Source of the DNA: Prosthecobacter sp. SYSU 5D2
GTDB taxonomy: Bacteria > Verrucomicrobiota > Verrucomicrobiia > Verrucomicrobiales > Verrucomicrobiaceae
Length of the DNA stretch: 64,000 nt
Assembly (NCBI RefSeq): GCF_039655865.1
Contig: NZ_JBBYXL010000005.1
Location: 372,001-436,000 of the forward strand
Reading direction: 5' to 3'
A program made the translations under genes and the position numbers. The notes under the pieces are model-generated. The model was given only the letters and a program-made list of their open reading frames with translations. It made no database searches and was not told where the DNA came from. Positions 8,965-17,121 of the stretch are shown here, one piece after another; within the stretch, counting starts at the first letter, position 1; every line of letters starts with the position of its first letter.

Positions 8965-10116
8965 TCAAAGGGCGGCACGCAGGATGGTCAGCAGCTCTTC
9001 CTGGCTCAGCGGCACAGGATTTCCCTTCATGCTGCTGGCCTTGGCGGCCTTGGTGGCGATGTCCTCCAGGTCGGCTTCCACGATGCCATGACGGCCCAGG
9101 CGGGAGATTTGCAGCCGCTGGGCCAGTGCCTCCAGGAATGTGACGGCCTCCTCCGGCGTTCCCTTTTCCTCTGGCAGGAGCAGACGGGAGGCGGCTTCAA
9201 AGCGGGCCTTTGTTTCCGCGCTGCCCACTTTCTGGATGGCGGCCCAGTTCACTTTCCAAACCGGGGCCAACAGAGTTGCGCAGACCGCCCCATGGGGAGC
9301 CTTGTAGCTGCCACCGATGGGTGCGGCAAAGCCATGCACCGCCCCCAGACCGGCATTGGCTAGGGCCATGCCGCTGAACAGGGCCGCCAGGGCCAGATCC
9401 TCCCGCGCCTCCAGATTCCGGCCGTTATTGACCGCTTTTTCCAGGGATCTCACAGCCCGCCGGATGCCTTCCACACACAGAGCATCCGTCAGCGGTTGCG
9501 CCCGGCAGGAAACATAGGCCTCCAGGCATTGCGTCAGCGCATCCATGCCAGCGGCCGCAGTGATGGCCGCCGGACAGTCGCGGGCGAGTTCTGGGTCAAT
9601 CACCGCCACCGTAGGCAGCATGGAAGGATGCCGCAGGCTGGCTTTGACGCCATTTTCGGGACTCACCAGCACGGCATTGCGCGTCACCTCTGCTCCCGTT
9701 CCTGCCGTGGTGGGCACGGCGATGAAAGTCAGGGATTTTTCATCCAGCGGGTTCCCTGCACCTACCACCTCCAGATAATGCAGCAAATCCCGCGGCTGCC
9801 GGGTCATGGCCGCGATGGCCTTGCCCGCATCCACCGCACTGCCGCCACCCAGCCCAATGACCACCTCGATTCCCCTTCTCAGGGCCAGCGCTGCTCCGCG
9901 CCGGACATCGTCCACCGTTGGTTCCGTAGCGATGGGAAAAGTGGTGATCTCCAGGCCTGCCGCCTCCATCTTGGATAAAACCGGATACAGCCGGGAAGGG
10001 TCGCGCCCGGTGACCACCAGCACTTTTTTCCCCAGTTCCCGGGTCAGGGCAGGCAGCTGGGCAGCGGTGCCGCGTCCAAAGAGAATGCGGGTGGCGGTGG
10101 CAAATTCGAAGGTCAT
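8965..10116 (-). CDS. Iron-containing (group III) alcohol dehydrogenase
   Basis: 383 aa from ATG 10116 (MTFEFATATRILFGRG); the frame runs much further upstream without family similarity. The NAD(P)-binding signature GLGGGSAVDAGKA, the TTAGTGAEVTRNAV segment and the C-terminal VHGFAAPIGGSYKAPHG, with two probable metal-ligand histidines, identify the family. The usual DALTH ligand motif reads GMDALTQCLEAY, so one of the four canonical Asp/His/His/His metal ligands is Gln; some subfamilies do this naturally. It would oxidise an alcohol or reduce an aldehyde in the cytosol; substrate unknown. Confidence 0.87.
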   Translation of the reverse strand: MTFEFATATRILFGRGTAAQLPALTRELGKKVLVVTGRDPSRLYPVLSKMEAAGLEITTFPIATEPTVDDVRRGAALALRRGIEVVIGLGGGSAVDAGKAIAAMTRQPRDLLHYLEVVGAGNPLDEKSLTFIAVPTTAGTGAEVTRNAVLVSPENGVKASLRHPSMLPTVAVIDPELARDCPAAITAAAGMDALTQCLEAYVSCRAQPLTDALCVEGIRRAVRSLEKAVNNGRNLEAREDLALAALFSGMALANAGLGAVHGFAAPIGGSYKAPHGAVCATLLAPVWKVNWAAIQKVGSAETKARFEAASRLLLPEEKGTPEEAVTFLEALAQRLQISRLGRHGIVEADLEDIATKAAKASSMKGNPVPLSQEELLTILRAAL

Positions 10117-10269
10117 GAGGCTACTTTCTGTGGTGGGATGAAAAACTGCAATCAGCGAAGTCTTTGCCCTGACTGAATCCAATCTTTCACACAAACGTCC
10201 TTTCACTGGCGGTCTGGCATTGTAGCAGCTAGATTTAAGGCCCCGCTGCACGGCGGGCAAACGAACACT

Positions 10270-12123
10270 ATGTGCGGAATTGTAGGCTACATTGGCAAGC
10301 GGCAGGCCAGCCCGATCCTTCTGGATGGGCTGCGCAGGCTGGAATATCGCGGTTATGACTCGGCAGGCATCGCCCTGCTCAACGGCAGCGACAGCGTCAA
10401 CATCATCAAGCGCGCGGGGAGGATAGAAAATCTCCGCCAGGCTGTGGCCGACCTTGCCCCGACGGGGGAAACCGGCATCTCCCACACCCGCTGGGCCACC
10501 CATGGTGCTGCCACAGATGAGAATGCCCACCCGCATCGTGATCAAAGCGGCAAGCTCGTTCTCGTCCACAACGGCGTCATTGAAAACTACCAGACGCTGC
10601 GGGATCAATTGCTGGCCCAAGGTGATACTTTTGAATCACAGACCGATACCGAGGTGCTGGCCCATTTAGTCGGGCGCTACTTCGATGCCAGCGATGAAAA
10701 AGACGGTGCCGCACGTCTTCGCTTGGCCCTGCAGGCTGCCCTGGCCAAGGTCAAAGGCACCTATGGCATCGCCGCCATGCATGCCAGCGTTCCCGGTGTC
10801 ATCGTCGGCGCCCGTCTGGGCAGCCCGCTCGTCGTCGGACTGGGGGATGGTGAGCATTTCCTAGCCAGCGATGTCTCCGCCATCGTCGCTCATACCCGCG
10901 ATGTCGTTTATCTGAATGACCATGACATCGTCAGCCTCACTGAGGCCCGTTATGACGTCACTTCCATGGATGGCGGCATTGCCCAGGTCAAAGTTAGCCG
11001 GGTAGAGTTCACTGCGGATGATGCCGAAAAGGGCGAGTACCCGCATTTTATGCTCAAGGAGATCTTTGAGCAGCCCAACTCCCTGCGCAATGCCATGCGC
11101 GGCCGCCTTTTGCGCGATGACGGCGTCGCAATCCTGGGCGGCCTGAACATGACGCCCCAGGAGCTGCGTGGCATTGACCGCATCATCCTTAGCGGCTGCG
11201 GCACGGCCTTCCATGCCGCCATGGTGGGTGAATACGTCATCGAAACCCTGGCCCGCGTCCCTACGGAGGTGGAAATCGCCAGCGAGTTCCGCTATCGCAA
11301 CGTCCCGGCGGATAAAAACACCCTCCAGTTCGTCCTCAGCCAGAGTGGCGAGACCATTGACACCCTGGCCGCCATGCGGGAAGCACGCCGTAAGGGCATC
11401 AAATGCCTCGGCATCGTCAACAGCGTCGGCAGCACCATCGCCCGCGAGAGCGACGGCGGCTGCTACATCCATGCCGGACCTGAGATCGGTGTGGCCGCGA
11501 CGAAGACCTTCACCTCCCAAGTGATGATCATGACGCTCCTGGGCATGCTCTTTGGCCGCATTCATCACCTCTCCAGCGCCGACGGCATGGAGATGATTGA
11601 CGAGCTGGAAGCCATCCCGGACAAGATCGCCAGCATCCTCACCCAGACGGACCGCATCAAGGCCATCGCTGAAAAGCACGCCCATGCCGAGGGCATGCTC
11701 TTCATGGGCCGCCAGGCCAACTACCCCGTCGCGCTGGAAGGCGCGCTGAAGATGAAGGAAATCAGTTACATCTACGCCAGCGGTCACCCCAGCGCCGAGC
11801 TGAAGCACGGCGTCATCGCCCTGGTCAAGCCGGACATGCCCTCCGTTTTCATTGCTCCCGACGATGCCGTTTTTGACAAAAACGTCAGCAATATCGAGGA
11901 AGTGCTCGCCCGCAAAGGCCCCGTCATCTGCGTGACCACTGAGGGCCGCACCGAGCTGGAACGCCTGACGGAAGACGTCATTTACATCCCCGACTGCCCC
12001 TCCTACCTCAGCCCCCTGCTCACCGTCATCCCGCTGCAACTCCTGTCCTACTACACCGCCGTGGCCCGTGGCTGCGATGTGGACAAGCCGCGCAACCTGG
12101 CGAAAAGCGTGACGGTGGAGTGA
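10270..12123 (+). CDS. glmS: Glutamine--fructose-6-phosphate aminotransferase (isomerising)
   Basis: 617-residue enzyme making glucosamine-6-phosphate from fructose-6-phosphate and glutamine, the entry step to UDP-GlcNAc for peptidoglycan and LPS. It starts MCGIVGYIG with catalytic Cys2 of the Ntn glutaminase domain; RLEYRGYDSAGIAL and HTRWATHG are conserved glutaminase motifs. Two SIS sugar-isomerase domains follow (SGCGTAFHAA, SQSGETIDT, then EGALKMKEISYIYASGHPS) and the protein ends with DKPRNLAKSVTVE as expected. Length is normal. I see no obvious glmS ribozyme in the short leader between 10117 and 10269. Confidence 0.97.
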   Translation: MCGIVGYIGKRQASPILLDGLRRLEYRGYDSAGIALLNGSDSVNIIKRAGRIENLRQAVADLAPTGETGISHTRWATHGAATDENAHPHRDQSGKLVLVHNGVIENYQTLRDQLLAQGDTFESQTDTEVLAHLVGRYFDASDEKDGAARLRLALQAALAKVKGTYGIAAMHASVPGVIVGARLGSPLVVGLGDGEHFLASDVSAIVAHTRDVVYLNDHDIVSLTEARYDVTSMDGGIAQVKVSRVEFTADDAEKGEYPHFMLKEIFEQPNSLRNAMRGRLLRDDGVAILGGLNMTPQELRGIDRIILSGCGTAFHAAMVGEYVIETLARVPTEVEIASEFRYRNVPADKNTLQFVLSQSGETIDTLAAMREARRKGIKCLGIVNSVGSTIARESDGGCYIHAGPEIGVAATKTFTSQVMIMTLLGMLFGRIHHLSSADGMEMIDELEAIPDKIASILTQTDRIKAIAEKHAHAEGMLFMGRQANYPVALEGALKMKEISYIYASGHPSAELKHGVIALVKPDMPSVFIAPDDAVFDKNVSNIEEVLARKGPVICVTTEGRTELERLTEDVIYIPDCPSYLSPLLTVIPLQLLSYYTAVARGCDVDKPRNLAKSVTVE

Positions 12124-12140
12124 TTCGCGGCTCCGTTTTA

Positions 12141-12174
12141 TGCTGCTGGCAGACACATGGGTTTGTCAGCAGCA
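12141..12174 (+). terminator. Hairpin after glmS, possible terminator
   Basis: The arms TGCTGCTG (12141-12148) and CAGCAGCA (12167-12174) pair, with a few more possible pairs toward the loop, 20 bp after the glmS stop. There is no clear T-run, so termination activity is uncertain. Confidence 0.3.
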
Positions 12175-12351
12175 AACAGACCTCCCCAGGCATCCTTTTG
12201 TGCCCCTCTTGCACTCGGATGTGCGGTGGACAAAATCCAAAAGCTGTCACACAAGTGACCAGGAGAGATTAATTTGGATGCTGAAAAAAGTCCGGTTCAT
12301 TGAACACCGTGCTCCAAACCAGCATCTAAAACCTTTCCAACCAAACCCACC

Positions 12352-13176
12352 GTGTCCAAGTTTCTGAACGTGCTCTATCTCAGCATGGCGCTCGTCGTCG
12401 TGATGACAAATCACGGTCGGAGCCAGGAAACATCCCAGTCCAATTCCATTGCCGCCAGTGCGGGCACGTTTGTGGCCCAGGTCATTTTTTGGACGGAGGA
12501 CCAGACCCCGGCCGACTTCCTGGAAATGGCCGGGCAGCATACCAAGGCGCGCTGGCGCACGATGTACCGTCCTCAGCCCCCCTCCCCCACGGCGGACCGT
12601 AACAAGGCCGCCTTCACCCTCGGCAGCTTGATTGGAGAAACCTTCCTCATCTGGGAGGCCGGGGATTCCCAGCAGTTCCGCAATAACAACCAGGACATCG
12701 TCACCTACTGCCGCATGCTCGGCCTTGGGGAAAAAATGAAACCCCGCCTCATGGCCCAGGCCAAAATGGCAGAAATGGACGACTGGAAAAACCTTCGCCA
12801 GGAGATTGTGGACGGCCACCAGGAGCTCATGCGCCTCCTGCGTGAGCAGATGGATGACGATCTGGCCATCCTGGTAGACATCGGAGCCTGGATGCGCTCC
12901 CTGGAGATCGTCTCAAAGCTCGTCGTCGAAATCCCGGATGTGGACAAGCGCCCTCTTTGCATCGGCTCCCCTGCCCTCCTGGCCGAGCTGCGCCAGGACT
13001 TCGCCACCCTTGGCGAGGTCACCCGCCGCTCACTCCTCGTTCAGCCCGTCATCAGCGTGCTGACCGAGCTGGAAAAAGTCTGGAACGACACCAACACCGG
13101 CCCTCCCACCCAGTCCATGGTCGCCCGCACCCATGAGCAACTGCGTGATGTCATGGCGGAGCTGACGCTGAAGTAG
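12352..13176 (+). CDS. Exported protein of unknown function
   Basis: 274 aa starting at GTG 12352. The N terminus (LNVLYLSMALVVVMTNHGRSQE) reads as a signal peptide. The rest is mostly helical, with a motif-like middle (LGSLIGETFLIWEAGDSQQFRNNNQDIVTYCRMLGLG) and no recognised domain or catalytic motif. Short amphipathic helices suggest an all-alpha periplasmic protein. It stands alone, 228 bp after glmS and convergent with the ATPase at 13191. Confidence 0.6.
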   Translation: MSKFLNVLYLSMALVVVMTNHGRSQETSQSNSIAASAGTFVAQVIFWTEDQTPADFLEMAGQHTKARWRTMYRPQPPSPTADRNKAAFTLGSLIGETFLIWEAGDSQQFRNNNQDIVTYCRMLGLGEKMKPRLMAQAKMAEMDDWKNLRQEIVDGHQELMRLLREQMDDDLAILVDIGAWMRSLEIVSKLVVEIPDVDKRPLCIGSPALLAELRQDFATLGEVTRRSLLVQPVISVLTELEKVWNDTNTGPPTQSMVARTHEQLRDVMAELTLK

Positions 13177-13190
13177 GCACCCACGGGTAA

Positions 13191-14324
13191 TCACCCATCG
13201 GCCAGTGAAGCCAAAGGCTCGACTTTAATGTGCTCCGCAAGCGGATAGGACTTGGAACCCGGATAAATCACACGCAATTCATCCAGCTTGAGATCTTCAA
13301 TGGCGATTTTCATGGAGGGGGTTAATTTGGGTGCGTCCTGACGCTTGCACTCAATTCCTATGCGTTTGCCGTCTTTGAAGAGCAAAAGGTCCAACTCTGC
13401 CCCGCCGTGAGTGGCCCAAAAATACGCTTGGTCGGGTTCAAAGTGGCGGATGGATTCCTCAATGGCATAGCCCTCCCAGGAGGCTCCGAGTTTGGGATGG
13501 GTGAACAGGTCAGCCTCTGTGCGAATACCGGCCAGGGTATGAAAAATGCCACTGTCACGAAAATAAACCTTCGGAGCTTTGACCTGCCGTTTGCCGAGGT
13601 TTTCATGCCAGGGCTGGAGCTGGCGGATCATGAAGGTGCTGGTCAGGACATCCAGATAACGTTTGGTGGTGACAGCAGTCACATTCATGGAACCCGCTAT
13701 TTCTGAAGCATTCCAGATCTGGCCGTGATAATGGGCCAGCATGGTCCAAAAGCGGTTCATCGTGACAGAGGAGACGCCCACGCCAAAGCTGGGCAGGTCA
13801 CGTTCCAGAAAAGTCGCGATGAAGTTTCTCCGCCAGGCAAAGCTGTCCTTCTCATTTTCGGCCAGGAACGAAAGCGGAAACCCACCGCGCAACCAGTGCA
13901 GAGGGGAACGCTCAGCCCCCACTTCCTTCAGTTTGAATCCGGTAAGTTCAATCGTCTCCATCCGGCCTGCCAAGGATTCAGAGGACTGGCGCAGAAGTTC
14001 GGGTGAAGCACTGCCCAGAATCAGGAATCTGGCAGGGTTGGGTTTGCGGTCAGCCAGCACCCGGAGAATGGGGAAAAGCTCTGGTCTGCGCTGGATTTCA
14101 TCAATGACCACCAGATCTTGCAGAGGCTCCAGTGCTGTCTTGGGTTCATCCAGCCGGGCAAGGCTGACAGGATCTTCCAGATCAAAATAATTGGCGGAAT
14201 CAGGGGAAAGGAATTCCTGGGCGAGGGTGGTTTTGCCACATTGGCGTGGACCAATCAGGGCCACAATCCGGCTTCTGCGGAGGGCGTCTGAGATGGATTC
14301 CTTGATTGAACTGCGTTCAAGCAT
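13191..14324 (-). CDS. AAA ATPase with C-terminal DUF4143 domain
   Basis: 377 aa. The Walker A motif is LIGPRQCGKTTLAQ, Walker B DLVVIDEIQRRPEL, and LILGSASPELLRQSSESLAGR is the conserved sensor region of the AAA_14/DUF4143 family. The C-terminal third holds the DUF4143 domain, with the nuclease-like strand pattern AELDLLLFKDGKRIGIECKRQ (an E-x-K resembling PD-(D/E)XK folds). These proteins are very common, often horizontally mobile, and of unresolved function. Base composition is visibly less GC-rich than the flanking genes, consistent with recent acquisition. Confidence 0.85.
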   Translation of the reverse strand: MLERSSIKESISDALRRSRIVALIGPRQCGKTTLAQEFLSPDSANYFDLEDPVSLARLDEPKTALEPLQDLVVIDEIQRRPELFPILRVLADRKPNPARFLILGSASPELLRQSSESLAGRMETIELTGFKLKEVGAERSPLHWLRGGFPLSFLAENEKDSFAWRRNFIATFLERDLPSFGVGVSSVTMNRFWTMLAHYHGQIWNASEIAGSMNVTAVTTKRYLDVLTSTFMIRQLQPWHENLGKRQVKAPKVYFRDSGIFHTLAGIRTEADLFTHPKLGASWEGYAIEESIRHFEPDQAYFWATHGGAELDLLLFKDGKRIGIECKRQDAPKLTPSMKIAIEDLKLDELRVIYPGSKSYPLAEHIKVEPLASLADG

Positions 14325-14496
14325 TCCTCATTCTACCATGAAAATCCAACACTTGAAGTTTAATTTTCAAGGTCTTATCCGATTATTGAACTTAAGATCT
14401 GCATTTTGAAGGACCCTGAAGTTGACAAGGCAAGCATCTGCCCGCCTCGCTCTGCGCATCGTCCGGCAGCCCGGTTCATTCGTTACCTTACTCCCC

Positions 14497-15807
14497 ATGT
14501 TTCCCGCCGACCGCATCGCCCATATCCGCCAGAGCTTTCCTGAGGAGGGTCTTTTTCGTGACAAGGAATGGGTCATGTCGCCGGAGGCTTTCCACCTGGA
14601 TGCGGAGACGGTGCAGTTGATCCAGGATCTGGGGCCTGCCCTGCGGGCCTTCCAGCGGGCCTGCAACCAGCTCTATTTTGACAGCCTGGAAAACCCGGAC
14701 ATCGCTTGGGTGGCCAGGCTCATGGACCAGGGCAAGCCGGACTCCATCATCGCCCTGGGGCGGCAGGCCCGGTGGCGGGAGGACCTGCCCGGTGTGCTGC
14801 GGCCTGACCTGGTGCTGACGGAGGACGGCGTGTGCATTTCCGAACTGGATTCCCTGCCCGGCGGCATCGGCCTCACTGGCTGGCTGAATGAAACCTACGC
14901 CGCCCTGGACCAGCCCGTCATCGGCGGGAGCACCGGTCTGCTGGATGCCTTCGCTGCCGCTTTTCCGCATGAGGACATCCTCATTTCCAAAGAATCCGGC
15001 GATTATCAGCCGGAGATGGAATGGCTCATCGGCAGGCTGAACGCGCGCTCGGGCGGCTTCCCGCGCAGCGTCATGAACCCCTGGAACCTCACCCCCCGTG
15101 AGGTGGCCGGCTCCAGCATCTACCGCTTCTTTGAGCTATTCGACCTCGATAACGTGGACCTCGCTGCTGAGATGCTGAAAATGGCGCAGGAGGGCGAGTT
15201 GCAGTTCACTCCGCCGCTGAAAGCCTTCCTGGAGGAAAAGCTCTGGCTCGTCCTGTTCTGGTCGCCGCAGCTTCAGGACTGGTGGCGCACAGCCTTGGGT
15301 GAAGAGCACTTCGCCCTTTTGCAAAAATGCATCCCTCAGGGCTGGGTCGTGGACCCGGTGGCGCTGCCGCCCTTCGCCGTGTATCCGGGCCTCAACATCC
15401 AGTCCTGGCAGGAGGCCAAAAAATTCGGCGGCAAGCAACGTGAACTGGTGCTCAAAATCAGCGGCTTCTCCGAGGTCGGCTGGGGCTCACGTAGCGTCTC
15501 CATCGGTCATGACCTCTCGCAGGAGCAGTGGTCCGCCGCCCTGGATGAAGCCCTGGCCAGCTTCCCCACCAATCCCTATGTCATGCAGCGATTTCACCGC
15601 GCCAAAGTGGTCAACCATCCCGCCTGGGATGAGGCCCGCCAGGAGACCGCCAACATGAAATCCCGCGTCCGCCTCTGCCCCTATTACTTCGTCCCCAAAG
15701 GCACCGAGGAAACCCGCCTCGGCGGTGTCCTGGCCACTGTCTGCCCGGCGGATAAAAAGATTCTCCACGGCATGAAGGACGCCATGATGCTGCCCTGCGT
15801 CGGGTGA
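14497..15807 (+). CDS. Circularly permuted ATP-grasp-like protein
   Basis: 436 aa from ATG 14497; the frame is open to a TTG at 14422 but those codons look non-coding. The middle segment RPDLVLTEDGVCISELDSLPGG and the C-terminal segment ELVLKISGFSEVGWGSRSVSIGHDLS followed by YVMQRFHRAKVV resemble the arrangement of circularly permuted ATP-grasp ligases such as glutathionylspermidine-synthase-like proteins. If so it would use ATP to join a carboxylate to an amine or thiol. Residue-level assignment is tentative. It is convergent with the methyltransferase at 15823, 15 bp away. Confidence 0.55.
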   Translation: MFPADRIAHIRQSFPEEGLFRDKEWVMSPEAFHLDAETVQLIQDLGPALRAFQRACNQLYFDSLENPDIAWVARLMDQGKPDSIIALGRQARWREDLPGVLRPDLVLTEDGVCISELDSLPGGIGLTGWLNETYAALDQPVIGGSTGLLDAFAAAFPHEDILISKESGDYQPEMEWLIGRLNARSGGFPRSVMNPWNLTPREVAGSSIYRFFELFDLDNVDLAAEMLKMAQEGELQFTPPLKAFLEEKLWLVLFWSPQLQDWWRTALGEEHFALLQKCIPQGWVVDPVALPPFAVYPGLNIQSWQEAKKFGGKQRELVLKISGFSEVGWGSRSVSIGHDLSQEQWSAALDEALASFPTNPYVMQRFHRAKVVNHPAWDEARQETANMKSRVRLCPYYFVPKGTEETRLGGVLATVCPADKKILHGMKDAMMLPCVG

Positions 15808-15822
15808 GTCCGATGGAGCCGT

Positions 15823-16545
15823 TTACCGGCGCACCCAGCGTGTGCCCAGCGCCACGCTCCATTGATACTTGCGCGCGTGCTCGCGGATCAGGAAAGGCAG
15901 GTCCTTTTGCTCAGCCAGATCAAAGTTCGCCGAAAGCTCCTTCTTCAGCCAGTCCAAGGTCGAGCCGGTGGGCCAGTTGCCACGCGGCGTGAAGTCCTCC
16001 AGCCACGTGCACGGCGTCGTCAGCAAAAGCTGCCCCCCTTGATTCACCAGCTCCGGCAGGCGTGCGATCAGCAGCGCCGGGTCCGTCAGACGGCACAGCA
16101 GATTCGCCGCATGCACCAGATCATAGCTGCCCAGGTCCGCCCGCAGATGCATCGCATCCCCTTGCTCAAAACGCACCCGGTCACGCGGACAATCCACCGG
16201 CACCCGCGCCACCAGCGCCGTCGTCGCCGCGCCCTCATCCACCCGTTCATAGGGCAGATCCGCCGTGATCAACTGCGCTGCCGCCTCAACAAAACTGTGG
16301 CTGTAATCCATGCCCAGCACCGAGGGCACCTGCTTCGCCAGCTCAAATGATGAGCGCCCCACCGCACAACCCAGATCCAGCGCCGACTGCGGCCTGCGGG
16401 AAAAATCCGCCAGCTCCGTCACCGTCCGCACCGCAAACCCCAGCGCCGATTGCGGCCCCTCCGCCCAAGGCAGCACCTCTTGTGCAGACCCATAATGGAA
16501 AAGCAGGTATTCATCGAGCAGGCGACGGGTTTCGTAAATGTTCAT
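15823..16545 (-). CDS. Putative 4-mercaptohistidine N1-methyltransferase (OvoA C-terminal type)
   Basis: 240 aa from ATG 16545. The frame extends to 16710, but family members begin like MNIYETRRLLDEYLLFHYG. The SAM-binding motif I is ALDLGCAVGRSSFELAK; LGMDYSHSFVEAA and FEQGDAMHLRADLGSYDLVHAANLLCR are motifs II/III. This matches the TIGR04345 family, proposed to methylate 4-mercaptohistidine in the ovothiol pathway. No OvoA-type sulfoxide synthase is in this window, so the pathway role here is unconfirmed. Confidence 0.75.
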   Translation of the reverse strand: MNIYETRRLLDEYLLFHYGSAQEVLPWAEGPQSALGFAVRTVTELADFSRRPQSALDLGCAVGRSSFELAKQVPSVLGMDYSHSFVEAAAQLITADLPYERVDEGAATTALVARVPVDCPRDRVRFEQGDAMHLRADLGSYDLVHAANLLCRLTDPALLIARLPELVNQGGQLLLTTPCTWLEDFTPRGNWPTGSTLDWLKKELSANFDLAEQKDLPFLIREHARKYQWSVALGTRWVRR

Positions 16546-16603
16546 GGGAGAAGTGAAGCTACGCCTGAGAGCATGGCAGGGCGGCATTTTCCCCGATGTG
16601 CGC

Positions 16604-17062
16604 TCAAGATATCCACAGATTTTCAATGATTCGAAACCTGCCATTCTCAAGCCTATATCGTGAACCACAACCATGGCAGCCAGCAAACTGCCACTCAAAG
16701 TAAAAGTCATTGGTTCCGGCTATGGGTGCAAATGACGACAAAGCGAATTCGTGCGGCCCACGTCCCCAAAGCTCCGAAGGCGGTGGCGACATGGCGGATG
16801 CCCAAATTCGGTCTCCCTGAACCACGTAAAAGCGCAAAAATTCGGACACTGAGCGTTCTTCAAATTTCCCAGCCTTCAAAATCCATGCCGCAAGTACAGG
16901 AGAGTCTGGACGATAAGAGTTATCGTCCAGAATGAATGCCGCATGCTCCCGAAACCAAACATTAGGTGGTCGTGCTTGCTCAGAACACTGTAACCAGAGC
17001 GCGAGCAATTCAGCCTGAAAAAATTCGGCTGCAACAGCATTACTTGATTCGTTTGTTGTCAC
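16604..17062 (-). CDS. Hypothetical protein, possibly 5'-truncated
   Basis: 152 aa from GTG 17062. No recognised domain; the last third has a pattern FYFEWQFAGCHGCGSRYRLENGRF resembling small immunity-type or SMI1-like beta-rich proteins, but this is only a resemblance. The frame stays open and protein-like for about 18 codons upstream of the GTG (…AAWSNHWL) to a TAG at 17117-17119, with no usual start codon there, so the gene may have lost its 5' end or start at a rare codon. Confidence 0.45.
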   Translation of the reverse strand: MTTNESSNAVAAEFFQAELLALWLQCSEQARPPNVWFREHAAFILDDNSYRPDSPVLAAWILKAGKFEERSVSEFLRFYVVQGDRIWASAMSPPPSELWGRGPHEFALSSFAPIAGTNDFYFEWQFAGCHGCGSRYRLENGRFRIIENLWIS

Positions 17063-17121
17063 AAGCCAGTGATTACTCCATGCAGCAATGATCTCGACTG
17101 AATATTGATGATAGTTCTACT

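Noticed and set aside
10117-10269. glmS ribozyme in the glmS leader
   Set aside because: The leader is short and shows no recognisable ribozyme core by eye.
10861-12156. 431-aa minus-strand frame
   Set aside because: Antisense of glmS, with repetitive His/Gly/Asp-rich translation.
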